A DNA stretch of 64,000 nt from Eopsaltria australis (Eukaryota > Chordata > Aves > Passeriformes > Petroicidae), in assembly GCA_034509425.1 (NCBI GenBank), contig JAVTVJ010000840.1:83452-147451 (forward strand), read 5' to 3'. The notes beneath the pieces were generated by a model. It was not told the DNA's origin. It was given only the letters and a program-made list of their open reading frames with translations, and made no database searches. Below, piece after piece: positions 44,900 through 56,410 of the stretch (the first letter of the stretch is position 1; each line of letters begins with the position of its first letter). A program made the position numbers and the translations under genes.

Positions 44900-47540
44900 C
44901 GGATGGGATTGTCTTTGCTTGAGGCAGAGTTAACCCAGTCTTTCCCAGCATACCTCTCTTATGTGTACTACTGGAACCTTATCTCCATCTGTTGTTCGCA
45001 AGGGCTCAGACTGGGCAGGCCCTGCTCGGTTGGAGGAGCCTCGGGTGTTCACTAACCATGTGGCTTTTGATAAATTAGTCTCCTAGTTCTTGAAAGTCCC
45101 CCCACCCAGTGCTTTCAAGGTGGTTTTAAGCAGGCCATTGTACCGTTCAACTTTCCCAGCTGCTGGTGCATGATAAAGGATATGGTACACTCACTCGATG
45201 CCATGTTCTCTAGCCCAGGTGTTTATAAGGCTATTCTTGAAATGGGTCCCATTGTCAGATTCAGTTCTTTCAGGGGTACCATGTCTCCAAAGGACCTGTT
45301 TTTCAAGGCTCAGGATGGTGTTCTGGGCAGTGGCACAAGGCACAGGGGACGTCTTTAGCTATCCTGTGGTGGTTTCTACTATTGTGAGAACGTAGCGCTT
45401 GCCTTGGCGGGTCTGGGGCAGTGTGATGTAATCAATCTGCCAAGCCTCTCTATACTTATATTTGGACTACCGTTTATCATACTATAGAGGCTTCACCTGC
45501 TTGGCCTGTTTGATCGCGGCGTACGTCTCACAACCATGGATCACCTGGGAGATCCTGTCCATGGTTAGATCTACCTCTCGGTCTCGTGCCCACTTATAGG
45601 TGGCATCTCTGCCCTGGTGGCCTGAAGCATCATGGGCCCATCGGGCTAGGAACAACTCCCCTTTGTGTTGCCAGTCTAAATCTATTTGTGCCACCTCTAT
45701 CTTCGCAGCGTGATCTACCTGCTTGTTGTTCTGGTGTTCCTCGTTAGCTCGGCTCTTAGGGACATGGGCATCTACATGGCGGACCTTTACGGGTAGCTTC
45801 TCTACCCGAGTGGCAATGTCATTCCATTCATCAGCAGCCCAGATTGGCTTTCCTCTACGCTGTCCGTTGGCCTTTTTCCACCTTTCCAGCCAACCCCATA
45901 GAGCATTGGTTATTATCCACGAATAAGTGTAGAGGTAGAGCTTTGGCCACTTCTCTCTCCCAGCAATGACCAGGGCCAGCTGAACGGCTTTGAGTTCAGC
46001 AAATTGGCTTGACCCACCCTCTCCTTCGGTGGCTTCTGCAACCTGTCGTGTGGGGCTCCACACAGCTGCTTTCCACCTTTGGTTCATCCCTATGATGCGA
46101 CAGGAACCGTCAGTGAAAAGGGCGTAGCACTTTTCTTCATTTAGCAGTTGATTGTATGGCGGAGCCTCCTCAGCCCGGGTCACTTGTTCTTGCTCCTATT
46201 CGTCAGTGAGACTAAAGCTTTCACCCTTTGGCCAATTCGTAATTATTTCCAGGATCTCAGGGCGGTTCGGATTTCTAATGCGGGCGCGCTGTGTGATAAG
46301 TGCGATCCACTTACTCCATGTGGCGTTGGTGGCATAGTGGGTAGAGGGAGCCTTTCCTTTAAACATCCACCCCAGCACCGGTAGTCGGGGTGTCAGGAGG
46401 AGTTGTGCTTCAGTGCTGATTACCTCCGAGGCGGCTTGAACTTCTTCATAGGCGGCCAAGATTTCTTTCTCTGTGGGGGTGTAGTTGGCTTCAGACCCTC
46501 TGTAACTCCGCCTCCAGAATCCCAGCGGTCGGCCTCGAGTCTCTCCAGGCACCTTCTGCCAAAGGCTCCAGGACAAGCCATTGTTCCCGGCTGCAGAGTA
46601 AAGCACATTCCTCACTTCTGGTCCCGTCCTTACTGGGCCAAGCGCTACCGCATGAGCGATCTCCTGCTTGATCTGGGCAAACGCTTGTTGCTGTTCAGGG
46701 CCCTAGTGGAAATCGGTTTTTTTGCGGGTAACCAGGTAGAGGGCTCACAATCTGGCTGTACTCCGGAATGTGCATTCCCTAAAAGCTTATAGCAACTAGG
46801 AAAGCTTGCCTTTCCTTTTTGTTAGTTGGCGGAAACATCGCAGTGATCTTATTGATGACCTCCGTGGGAATCTGGCACTCTCTATCTTGCCATTTTACCC
46901 CCAAGAACTGGATCTTTCCAGCAGGTCCCTTGACTTTGCTCTTCTTGATGGCAAAACCGGCTTCCAGGAAGATCATGATGATCTTCTCTCCTTTCTCAAA
47001 TACCTCTGCTGCCGTGTTCTCCCACACAATGATGTCATCGATGTATTGGAGATGCTCTGGAGCCTCACCCTTTTCCAGTGCAGCCTGGATCAGTCTATGG
47101 CAGATTGTGGGGCTGTGCCTCCACCTTTGGGGTAGCCGATTCTAGGTATATTGTACACCTCTCCAGGTGAAGGCGGACTGAGGCCTGCACTCCGCTGCCA
47201 GAGGGATGGAGAAAAACGCATTGGCGATGTCAATGGTGGCATACTACTTTGCTGCCTTGGTCTCCAGCTCGTACTGGAGCTCCAGCATGTCTGGCACGGC
47301 AGCACTCAATGGTGGAGTCACTTCATTCAAGCCACGATAGTCCACAGTCAATCTCTATTTCCTGTCAGACTTGCGCACAGGCTAGATGGGGCTGTTGAAG
47401 GGTGAGTGGGCTTTACTGACCACTCCTTGGCTTTCCAGGTCGCGGATCATCTTGTGGATGGCGATCACGGCATCTCGATTCGTCCGGTACTGCCAGCAGT
47501 GCACTGTCGAGGTGGCAATTGGCACTTGTTGCTCTTTTAC
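44900..47540 (-). pseudogene. pol: PV5 pol (RT, RNase H, integrase)
   Basis: RT from about 47540; the PFNSPI block is followed by an in-frame TAG, and LQYIDDIIV (the YIDD catalytic box) is at about 47030-47055. The connection is open at 46196-46615. RNase H and the start of integrase are open at 45482-46183 (CYALFTDGS, AELKAVQLAL; the third acidic position reads TYSW where PV7 has TDSW). The integrase zinc motif reads HDASGH ... CETY, with the last Cys changed to Tyr (PV7: CETC). The integrase core, 45000-45480, is full of stops. Several stops are TAG where PV7 has Trp. Confidence 0.85.
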
Positions 47541-47940
47541 TCTCAGGAGTCCCACTGCATTTGGATTTTCCAATAGTCCAGGCAAGGTGTTCAGTTGCCT
47601 GGTGCCCTCTGCCTCTACAGCCGCTATTCTGAAAGCCCACTTGAGTCCCTTTGGGTCTTTGTAATAGCCATTCCGGAGGAAGTCTATGCCTAGAATACAT
47701 GGGGCCTTTGGACCAGTCACAATGGGGTGTTTCTGCCACTCTTTCCTGGTCAGGCTCACCTCGGCTTCCAACAAGGTTAATTGCTGTGATCCCCTTGTCA
47801 CTCTGGCAATAGAAACAGGTTCTACCCCCACATGTCCCGATGGAATTAAGGTACACTGCGCACCAGTATCAACTAACGCTTCATATTTTTGTGGCTCTGA
47901 TGTGCTAGGCCATAGGATCCACACTGTCCAAAAGACCCGG
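47541..47940 (-). pseudogene. pro: PV5 protease
   Basis: Active site LVDTGAQCTLIPS at about 47835-47873, then a hydrophobic second half with ILGIDFLRNGYY in the position of the usual GRD motif. The frame is open from 47924 into the RT start and would be read after gag. DTG is intact, unlike in PV7. Confidence 0.82.
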
Positions 47941-47978
47941 TTTTCCTGTGCCTCTTTCTGGCTAGAGGCAGGGTCCCT

Positions 47979-49922
47979 CTAGCCCTGGTTATGATTTTTT
48001 TCTTGGGCATACATAGTAGAGGTTCCCTCGAGGGGATCTAACAGATCGTCCTCCCCTCTGTAATATCTGGCATCACGGTCACGGGAGGCTGAGGCTACTT
48101 TCACTTTAGTAGACTCTTCGCTTCGGTTAGTATTTCCTTCTTTGAGTTGTTGTACCCGTGCTGCCAGGGTAGCAGTGGGTTTCCTATCCCACTTCCTCAT
48201 GTCTTCCCTGTGGTCACACAGGAAGAACCACAGCTCAGATCGTGGGGTGTATCCTCTCTCCCTGGCTGGGGGGCGCTGGGCTCTGACTTTGGGGCTTGGG
48301 ACTTGCACTGGTGCCGCACTCATCACCTTCATCTCTTCTTTCACTTCCCTCGTCATCTCCTCTCTGAGGTCTTTGACCACAGCGGAGACCTGAGCCTGCA
48401 TTGGGCTACTGATCATACTATCATAATTCCTGAGTTTGGTGGCTATGGAGCCCACTGTCTCTCGGCTGTCATCGGGATTAATTGTTGCGATGAAGATGGT
48501 GTATTGGGATGGGTCTAGGTTCGCCAGGTTCCACAACATTTGTCCTGTACACTTGACCTTGTCGGAGTCATTATCATATTCTCCATCTCTCTTGAAGAGT
48601 ACCTCCAATACTGCCACTTCTTTCAGTTGTTGGATTCCCTCCTCAAGAGTCTTCCGTGGTCTTCTATGGTGGTACTCTTGCATTCTTTCTTTGTTGACAA
48701 ACTTCTCTCTTACACTTATTAAAAGCCATTCCTAGAGAGACAGGGGCCCTTCGTCTCTTCTGAATACCTGATCCACCCCCGAGTCATGGGTCAGGGGTCC
48801 CAACTGCCTTGCCTCAACACTGTCCAGCTGCACGCCCATACTCATAAGGTCCCAGACTCGAAGTAACCTGGTTGTAAAAGGCTCACGACCCCGTCGCACA
48901 ATGTCTTTTCGTAGATTACGGAGACTGTCGTACCCCAGGGACTCGGTAGTGATTTCAGTCCTTGGCCTCCCTACTGGTTGAGAGGGCTCTGCTTCTCCAT
49001 CATTACTCACTGGCTGCGCTGATTTGACCGTAGTCTTCCTCTTTTCCACAGGGGCAACTGCTACTGGCTGTGGCTGCCCCTCTGATCTGACTGGAGCCTG
49101 AGCGGTTATAACGTCCCTGGGTTCCCCTGCTGCCCCATTAGACTCTCCCTCTTTGGGGTAGGGGAAGGGTTTCCCACCACCTGGGCAAGTGTATTCCTTC
49201 AGCATTTGGCCCATCTCGCATATCTCCTTCACCAGGACTCCCACCCAATCCGGGTGATTTGTTTCTGAGGTGGGTTGTGAGGCCGGGTCAGACTCTATAT
49301 CAGCATCTCTAGTGTCTGTGGCAATGTTAGCTTCTGGGATGGTGTCTCTAGTCTCTGGGGCCATGTCAGGTTCTGTGGCAGCATCCCTAGTTTCTGGGGC
49401 CATGTCAGGTTCTGTGGCAGCATCTCTAGTCCTTGGGGCTATGTCAGGTTCTGGGGCTTCATCCCTATTGTCTGGGGTAGGTGTCAGGGTGGCTATCTGA
49501 GTCAGACCCCCCTTATCTCCGAATGCTAAATAGAGTAGGCCTATCAGCAACACCAGCTACTGTATGGTATCATTAGCATCTAGAGAAGATTTGAACTCTT
49601 CAAAGATTGGCGGGATAGGCCTAAAGAGCTGGGTGAAGGGTTGTGAGAACATTTCTTTTGGTGTCATTTCCTCGCAGTAGGTACCATTATTAAAGTAACC
49701 CTGAAAACATGTCATTAATGTGTGGTAGCTCTGAATCCACATGCCTGCCTTCCAGAGGAAGTTGAAAATCCATGAATTCCTCACCTTATCGACCCATGAC
49801 ACAAACTGTATAACAGCCACCGTAGCCTTAGTTATAGGGCCCATGTTTAGATACGGGGCTGCAAATGGGAGAGAGACAACCGTGACTACTTGCCATACGA
49901 ACCGGGATAAGCTAGACCACAT
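47979..49922 (-). pseudogene. gag: PV5 gag with hydrophobic N-terminal region
   Basis: The first good start is ATG at 49922 (ACCATGT context). One frame covers 49922-47979 with stops near 49557 and 48732. The N-terminal 130 codons contain hydrophobic segments (WQVVTVVSLPFAAPYL; ATVAVIQFVSWV) and a further one just after the first stop (LVLLIGLLYLAF), so the precursor looks membrane-inserted. An acidic 13-residue repeat (EPDMAPETRDAAT) follows, then a Pro-rich part and a C-terminal region with a coiled-coil-like helix and RERGYTPRSELWFFL, shared with PV7. No zinc knuckle is seen, as is common in ERVL-type Gag. Confidence 0.8.
49302..49488. repeat. 39-bp tandem repeat in PV5 gag
   Basis: About four and a half units of 39 bp, best at 49332-49370, 49371-49409 and 49410-49448 (unit begins TTCTGTGGCAGCATC on the plus strand). 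The length is a multiple of three, so the unit adds 13 residues per copy without changing the frame. PV7 gag lacks it. Confidence 0.88.
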
Positions 49923-50010
49923 GGTGCAACCTAATGAAATTCCTATATCCAGCACACAAAAACTGCATTACTCAAGAACTGTTATCTTTTTTCCTCTCGA
50001 TACCCTCGAG

Positions 50011-50028
50011 CCCCACCGTTGGGTGCCA
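50011..50028 (-). promoter_or_regulatory. PV5 primer-binding site, Lys-1,2-like
   Basis: Minus strand TGGCACCCAACGGTGGGG, close to the tRNA-Lys-1,2 complement with an extra G and one substitution; five bases from the LTR end. Confidence 0.75.
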
Positions 50029-50033
50029 AAATC

Positions 50034-51026
50034 TGTCCTGGTTTGAAAGACAGGTGTTTGTTAAGGAAGGAAGGAACATTCATTGGAATAGGAAACTGTA
50101 ACCCTTCTCTTTCTGAATTATTATAAATTTGAAATCAAGAGGCTCTCAGGCAAAAATATGGGAATAGGAATAACAGTTCTTTACTAATATCTAAAACAAA
50201 GCTAACAAATAACAACAGCTATGGTGTTAACCAACAAACAGAATCAGAAACCCAATGGCAGCCTGCTTGGCTTCAGGCACCTGTCCTTTTTGGTGCAGTT
50301 CCAGTCACAGCCTGAAGGGGGTGCTTCGGGTGCAGTGGTTCTTTGACGGCTGTAGGGGCGCTCTGGGTGTGATGATTCCCCGGTGGCTGCAGGGTGCGCT
50401 CTGGGTGTGATGACTCCCGATCGGCTGCAGGGGGCGCTCCGGCGTGAGCTCAGGTAGCACACAGCAATGGCGGCTGTCCGAGGCAGGGAGAGATGGAGGA
50501 GAGCCTTTGTTCCACAGAGGCCCGGGGGGGCAGCTGGTGTCGGTGCCGCAGTGGGATCCCCGGACCCAGCGAGCTGGGACAGCAAGAGGTCCTGGCGTGC
50601 AGGGGGAGCCCAGCTACAATGTAGCGAAGAAAGTCAGAGCGTCGTGAAGGAGCGGGGGAGAGACAGGCTGGTGGCAGGCAGGTCTCGATGGAGTAGAGGG
50701 AAAGACTCACAGCAGACAGACCGGCAGCTCCGTCCTGGCTTCTCAGGGGCCATGGGTTCAGCAGGCAGCAGCTCCAACCATCCGGCTCTGAGGGTCCCGA
50801 GCAAGAGAGCGACCTCCCCCCACCCTTGCTTTCTTCAGTCTCCAAAATTTCGTGTTGTCAGGCCCTGCTTCTATGAGAGCGATTCTGCCCCACCCTGCCA
50901 AGGAGAAAGGCCCTAGCCCTGTGCTTTGTTCTCTTAAGTCTTCACCTATTAGCCCAGTCATTAGCAACCCATGGGAGAAAAATTCTTGAGCGAAAAAAAA
51001 AAAAACCAAAAAACTAAATCTAAACA
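50034..51026 (-). mobile_element. PV5 5' LTR (LTR-g, 993 bp)
   Basis: Plus-strand edges TGTCCTGG at 50034 and CTAAACA at 51026. It matches solo LTR-g (29443-30391) with an additional copy of the GGCTGCAGGG-GCGCTC block (about 50310-50440). An A-run near 50993-51005 marks U3. Confidence 0.88.
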
Positions 51027-51057
51027 GAAACTTTGGCACTGCCTTTAAGACAGCCTT

Positions 51058-53513
51058 TCATGCGGGATTCGCATTAGCAAAAGCCAATGATAGGAGTAGT
51101 TTTCTTTGGTTTGCAGGATCCTCCTCCTGCTTTGCTAGTGCAGCCTTTATTCTTTCAATAAAGTCCAAGAAGTTTTCTTGTGGCTCTTGTTTTATTGCCG
51201 CATAGCCCTCAGATGGAACGGCAGCGGAGGGCAAGGTCATTAAGGCCCTCAGCGCCGCTTGCTGCACATCTTTGACCACCCACATTGGTGTTTCAGCTGC
51301 TTGCTCTCCCCCTTTTTCAACGTCCCCCTCACCGCTTAGTTGGTCAATGGTGAGGTGGGTCAACTCAGAGTCATTCTTATATTGGTCTAAAAGCTCCTCA
51401 AGCAATCTGTCCCACGTGCGCTCCCAGTTCCAATATTTCGTGTCGGCCAGGATGCCATTCATAATCATTTTTAGGTCCTCCGGCACCAACAAATTGGCCC
51501 GAAATGTGGCTCTCAGCATTCCCTGGCAAAGGGTCGACTCCAGCCCATAATCTCCCAGTAGTTTACAAATGTCCTTTAAGTTATTAAAAGAGAAAGGCTC
51601 CCACTTGGGGATATGGCCCCCTCTGCTGCAGTGTACCGGAAAGGCTGAAAGGCCCTGTTCCCCCTCCGCGGCCCAGGCCACGGCCTCCGGGCCTCCGGGT
51701 TCTCGGTAGTCTGAACCCTGGTAGGCCTGGGCCTGGTTCCCAGCCTGGGCATAGGCCTCAGGCTCTGGACCTCCGGGTTTAGAATTATGGGAACTGAAGG
51801 CGCACCGGTGGCGCGGAAGCTGGAGCCAATCGGGGGGCAGGGCCGGCGGACCAGGAGCCCAGAGCAGCTCCTCGGGGGAGCCCGGGGGAGCAGCTCTTTG
51901 GGGGTGCCCAGGGGCATCCGGCAGTGCAGGCCAGCCGGGTAGCGGCGGCTCGGCTGTTCCTGCACTGCGGGCTGCGCCGAGCGGAGCCGGCGGGGCAGCG
52001 GCAGCGGCGGCACTCTGCCGGCTGTCTGTGGGGAAGGCGGCAGCAGCGAGTGAGGTGTCAGAAACCACGCTTGCCGCGACTCTCGGGTGTTCCAAGACAA
52101 GAGCTGACTGCCAGGGTTAGTCAGCAACCCGAGAAGCGGCGAGGGAGTGTCCCTGGTGTCAGGTCCATGCTCGCCAGGATCCGGAGACCCCAAGCCGCGG
52201 TTTGCAGCTTTCCAAAGCAGGCAGGCAAAGGCTACGGCGGCTGCCGAAACTGTAGCAAAGCGACGGGCTCCCGAGACGGAATTATGACACTGAAAGTATC
52301 GGGGGGTCGGTGCTCCGTGAGCTCTGAGGGCGGGAGCCTCAATGGCTTAGACCCCCGAGCCCAGTCGCGCGTCAGACTTTATTGTGATCACAACAACCAA
52401 TGGGATTAGGGCACCAAGGTGGGACAATGAAGGGACAAGGGGAAGGGGACCAACGGAGGGTATTTCAGGGAGGGGGCTGAGAGAAGGACAAGGGAGAAAA
52501 CTAACCAACTACTGAACTGAGCTGAACATTCTAGAAACTGAGGGTGATAGACAGGTGATTGAGAAAACAAAAAACAAATGGGGAGAGGGCAGACAGCCCA
52601 CTAAAGATCACACCTTCTCTTGGGGCTAACCATCTTTTGTTCTGCCCCAGGGGAATCTCTACTTCTTCTTGGGCCGGTCCCACACATGGTCTTTCCGAGG
52701 AGTGGCCTTAGGGGCTGCCACAACGGCCCCCACACACGCGGGTTAGGGACGAGTAGGGGCCCGTTGCGGATACACCCTTCGACGCAGCTGCGATAGTGGG
52801 ACAACCCAAGGGGCGCAGTACGGGAGGGGAAGAGCGCTCGGGGAAGGAGTCACGGGAGGAGCCTGAAGATAGACTGTCACTTAGATTGGCAGGGACTTTC
52901 GCACCACGGGCCATGCAGCCGGCGCCATCTTTGGCGCGGTCGCCGTTTTGCAAAGCAAACCTTGGGGGGGGGGGGGCGCAACTGGGTCTGGGGGCATGGG
53001 TAAAAGGGTTAGGGAAAGGTCCGGTGCAGGGGGGCCATCCCTACGGTGGCTGGGGCGCGGTGCGGATAGCGGAGGGTCAGGGCGGAGGCAGGATCTCTGC
53101 TTCTCCGAGGGGCTACCCTGCTCGTGGGGGAGGGATATGTGCTGCAATTCCCGCCGTTCTGGGGAAGAAGGGTAGGGTGGACAGGGTACAGGGGCAGATG
53201 GGGTAGGAGGAACTGGGGTCCCAACTTTTCCCTTTTCCCGATCACCCAAAGAATCGCAAATTAAAATCAAAAGAGAAAAGAACTTCGAAACCCTCGGCTC
53301 CCCTGATCTAACTCTTTCAGTTACTTTTTCCCCAACCTCATCCCAGAACGAAGGCTGCAAAACCAATTTAACAGAAACAGAAGGGAAGTGAACAAAAACC
53401 CACCGAATAAAATGTTTTAACAGAACCTTATTAAAATCTCCTTTACCTAATAAAAGGGTTGCTTTGACTTGGAGGTAAACCTCCCTTTGCTGGCGGCTGA
53501 GCTTAACTCCCAT
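51058..53513 (-). pseudogene. gag: PV6 gag, split by LTR-n
   Basis: Start codon at 53513 opens MGVKLSRQQ, the same myristoylated matrix type as PV1 and PV3. Matrix and a proline-rich segment are open to 52881 across a long C homopolymer (plus-strand G run at about 52966-52979), at the same place where PV1 gag shifts frame. LTR-n interrupts. The 345-codon frame 51058-52095 has an Ala/Pro-rich domain, capsid (PKWEPFSFNNLKDIC ... VPEDLKMIM) and the major homology region (IKQEPQENFLDFIERI). It ends at a FANANPA segment just before the nucleocapsid, near the PV5 insertion. Confidence 0.86.
52242..52722 (-). mobile_element. Solo LTR-n in PV6 gag, left edge approximate
   Basis: Own-sense start TGTGGCAGCC at 52722, followed outside by ACGGCC. 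A CACAATAAAGTC signal lies at about 52379-52390 (minus strand). The left edge is uncertain: ACGGCGGC precedes TGCCGAAAC at 52242 and could be a damaged duplication. CT-rich U3 (plus-strand GGGACAAGGGG) is like LTR-m and LTR-c. Confidence 0.65.
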
Positions 53514-53937
53514 CTTTCCGCACAGCAAAAAGCCCCAAAACCCAGGAAAACGGCAGCAACACAAAAAGTGCAATCAAAAAGGGAGGGTGGTGCCAGGCAG
53601 CCCCGCACTTACACTACCGAACTGGACCCTTGCGATCCCCGTGCGAGTCTACCTATGTAGGATTTCTCTCTTCTTCCTCACTGGGTCCCTGAATCCGGTC
53701 CCGCTCCTTCGGCACCAACAAAAAGCTCCTGGCATTCGGTTTCCAGCCAGCCGAGGCTCCTCAATTCCTCTTGCGTCCCCGACGCTTTGTCTTCTCTCCT
53801 GAGGAGTTTTCTCGGCTTCCCCTTCCGACAGTTCTCGTAAAACCGAGAGCCTGTCAGTTGGGACAGTGGCAGCACCGAAGGCGCTCTCAACTCCAAAGAG
53901 CCAAGGACACTCTGCAGGAACCTGTGGATGACAACAG

Positions 53938-53956
53938 GTCCCTGTTCGGGGCGCCT
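53938..53956 (-). promoter_or_regulatory. PV6 primer-binding site, Lys-3-like
   Basis: Minus strand GGCGCCCCGAACAGGGACC, the tRNA-Lys-3 complement with one extra C and a changed first base, two to three bases from the LTR end. Confidence 0.78.
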
Positions 53957-53958
53957 GC

Positions 53959-54610
53959 TGTCGCTTCCTGCTTGTTTGGACCAGGCAGCTGCCCACCAGG
54001 GTTTTGAGCAGCAGCCCTGCAGCGACTACGACCGATTGTCCCTGGCTCAGGCAGGCACAGGTTCACCGGTGTCAGGAGTCCAGTTTCCCTTGCCGCAGAC
54101 AGTGTCTCCCTGCTTGGTAGACACTGTATCCTAAAGGCTGGAAAGGCTGGGGAGGGATCTTTCGGCGCAGAGTAAAAGATACACAGTATCAAGGAGATGA
54201 CAGCTCTCTGGGCGTCTGAGTCCGAGAGACCCCGGGCTCAGTCTGCACCAGACTTTTATTATGAGGGTGACAACAAATTAGGTCCAAGCCCGGGGGAGGA
54301 ACCAGGGAGGGACAAGGGGACAAGGGCCAACGGGGGATAGAGAGGGGAGGAGAGGGGGTAACAGACATGACTATAACATAATCAGCAACCGAACATAACC
54401 GAACTTTCTGGAACTTGGGGAAGATTGACAACTGATGGATGGGTGGTCAGTCCAATGGCCAAGGGAACATCCAGCCCCTTAGAAGCCCAGCCCCCCTCTG
54501 GGGCAAACCACTGCCAAACCCCACCCCAGGGGTGGCCTCAATCCTGGGATTTCCTACTCCAGGGCTTCTTAATGGGGAAGGTACTCTTCGCAGCCCCGAC
54601 CACCACCACA
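53959..54610 (-). mobile_element. PV6 5' LTR (LTR-m, 652 bp)
   Basis: Own sense TGTGGTGGTGG (54610) to GAAGCGACA (53959). Same family as solo LTR-m at 7554-8188; polyadenylation signal ATAATAAAAGTC at about 54250-54262. Confidence 0.9.
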
Positions 54611-55719
54611 TACATGCTGTAGGATGCACTTCTATACCTTTTTAATTCTGGCATTAGACCTGTGCTCAGTGGTAACTCTTCCAAGCATACAGAATTAAGT
54701 ATTCACCCTAAAATGGCAATTTTATCTACACACCACACATTGTGCAGCAATTTTCAACCATTATTCCTTTCTGATGGGGTGCCAGAAAACTTCTCTAGTT
54801 ACAGAACACCCCCACAACCATTTAAAAAAGTACTGGATGCACTTTTAGGTGTTAAAAATACTATTTCTTTTGAGATAATAAACATTAAGAAGACTGGTTT
54901 TCATATTGTCTCTCCTGGAGGCCAATTTTAGCATGTCTGATAGGATTAATACAATATTTAGTTTAAAAAAATTATGACTATAAGGAAACTGAAGTTTTTG
55001 TGTGTTTTAAAATCACCTAAACTCCATCAGCACATTGCTTTTTAAATTCTTCTAATGCTGTTTCACCTGTTGTGAAAATCTCTTTCTTCATAAGTCTAAG
55101 TAGCTGGATATATTTTCTCAAATATAATCTCAGTTACAGTCAAGAAACTAAGCCTTTCAAATGAGTCGTCTGTTATAGTCAGTGCATGGAGTGTAACAAT
55201 TAAAGTGGGATGAATCAGTCTTTGGAGGAGTATCTCTCTCCTCAATGACTACAAAAGAAAACAGACTTCAGATTAGTTTAGCCATCTTAAAATTAAATGA
55301 TTTAAGATAAACTGCTTAAAAATATTGTCTCATCTACCTTATAAGTATCTGTAGCAGATTTTGATTTTCAAATAACACAGGAAAGCAAGTATTAACAGTT
55401 AGGTAAAGGAAAGACCAATAACAATTTAATGTATACTTTTTATATAGTTGCAATACCCTTTCTTAGTAAAAAATAGTTTGAGAACAGAGATATGTCAATG
55501 TAAATTCACAGAAACCAAATAAGTCAACAATTTAAAGTTCACTACAGAGGCCAATAGAAGTCCTGACTTCAGAATTATTTATATAGATGTATATATAATT
55601 TTCTATTTTTTTTAGTAGTGCTGTATGCGATACAAATACTTTTTTCCACATTTATGACAAAGAAAATGAAAATCAATTATCATCCAACTAGTAAAATGTA
55701 AAGGCAAAGGTTTACTGAG
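54611..55719. other. Unique AT-rich DNA between PV6 and PV7
   Basis: About 1.1 kb without recognised repeats. It contains one exon-like open frame at its left (listed next). The rest is AT-rich with stops in all frames; the last five bases CTGAG are the PV7 target duplication. Confidence 0.5.
54623..54931 (+). other. Exon-like open frame, possible host gene fragment
   Basis: A 102-codon open frame ends with TAG at 54931. Its residue composition (many Ser, Phe, Lys, Ile; PPQPFKKVLDALLGV; KKTGFHIVSPGGQF at the end) looks more protein-like than the surrounding AT-rich DNA, and a pyrimidine-poor but plausible AG acceptor lies at about 54746. It starts only 12 bp from the PV6 LTR, so an insertion could have cut a host gene here. 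I do not recognise the protein; chance is a real alternative. Confidence 0.28.
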
Positions 55720-56330
55720 TGTCTTAGGTTACAGTGGTATATATTCTATCACCATCTTCACAGAATGCTGGGGGCCGGGCGTGGCAGTGTTCCTGATAGC
55801 CGCAGAACGGTTTGCTAATAGGCCGGTCGTTAGGGCCAGGCGTGGCAGTGTTCCTGATGGCTGCAGAATGGTTTGCTAATGGGCCAGTCGTTGGGGCCGG
55901 ATAGGCACTTCACTCACCCCAAACATTGCAGATAGTGGCTCATCATCCCATTGTGAGATGCCCCGCCCAGGGGGAGGAACCAATGTATCCCGATCTGCAT
56001 ATAAACTGAGATTTGAAGCACTATAGGTAGCCTTTTCCACAAGATTCCCAGAGGAAGACCGGACCCTTCTACACCACCACTGGACCTTCAGAGGAGAACT
56101 ACACCTTTCTCAGGATCATTGCTTCAACAGAACCGCATCTATCACTCCCAATAGACTGCAACCACCTTCTAAGTGGACTACTACCAACACCCTGACCGAC
56201 AGGGTGTCAGGTTGTATTCTGACTCTGTCAGTGGTTTTTTTTTGGGTTTTTTTTTGTATTACTACATTTTTCCTATTAAATTGTAGTTCTGACTTTGAGC
56301 CTCTCACTGATTTGCTTTCAAACTACCACA
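55720..56330 (+). mobile_element. PV7 5' LTR (611 bp)
   Basis: TGTCTTAGG to ACTACCACA. U3 carries a tandem duplication of about 60 bp (55772-55831 and 55832-55892; unit has GGCGTGGCAGTGTTCCTGAT). TATAAA at 56000-56005 and ATTAAA at 56275-56280. Confidence 0.95.
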
Positions 56331-56335
56331 TTTTT

Positions 56336-56353
56336 TGGCGCTCAACATAGAGC
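56336..56353 (+). promoter_or_regulatory. PV7 primer-binding site
   Basis: TGGCGCTCAACATAGAGC, five bases after the LTR. It has the TGGCGC start and the layout of a tRNA-Lys-1,2 site with several changes. Confidence 0.7.
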
Positions 56354-56410
56354 AAGGCCCTGAGGAAAGTCAGAATTACAATTTTGTGTTCTAGGAGCCA
56401 CCTATTCACC

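Larger units (their letters stand above)
44021..51026 (-). mobile_element. PV5: ERVL-like provirus, inserted in PV6 gag
   Basis: Minus strand: 5' LTR, primer site, gag, protease, pol, then the 3' LTR with its outer part missing. There is no env. Protein relations are to PV7 throughout. Its right edge at 51026 abuts PV6 gag; the last bases (ATCTAAACA) lack a few bases present in other copies. The left edge is a truncation, so no duplication can be tested. Confidence 0.88.
51027..54610 (-). mobile_element. PV6: 5' half of an ERVK-like provirus
   Basis: Only 5' LTR, primer site and gag remain; everything after the capsid is missing where PV5 joins at 51027. Matrix and LTR relate it to PV1 and PV3. 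The base run after its outer LTR edge is TACATG (54611-54616), but the other copy is lost. Confidence 0.85.
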
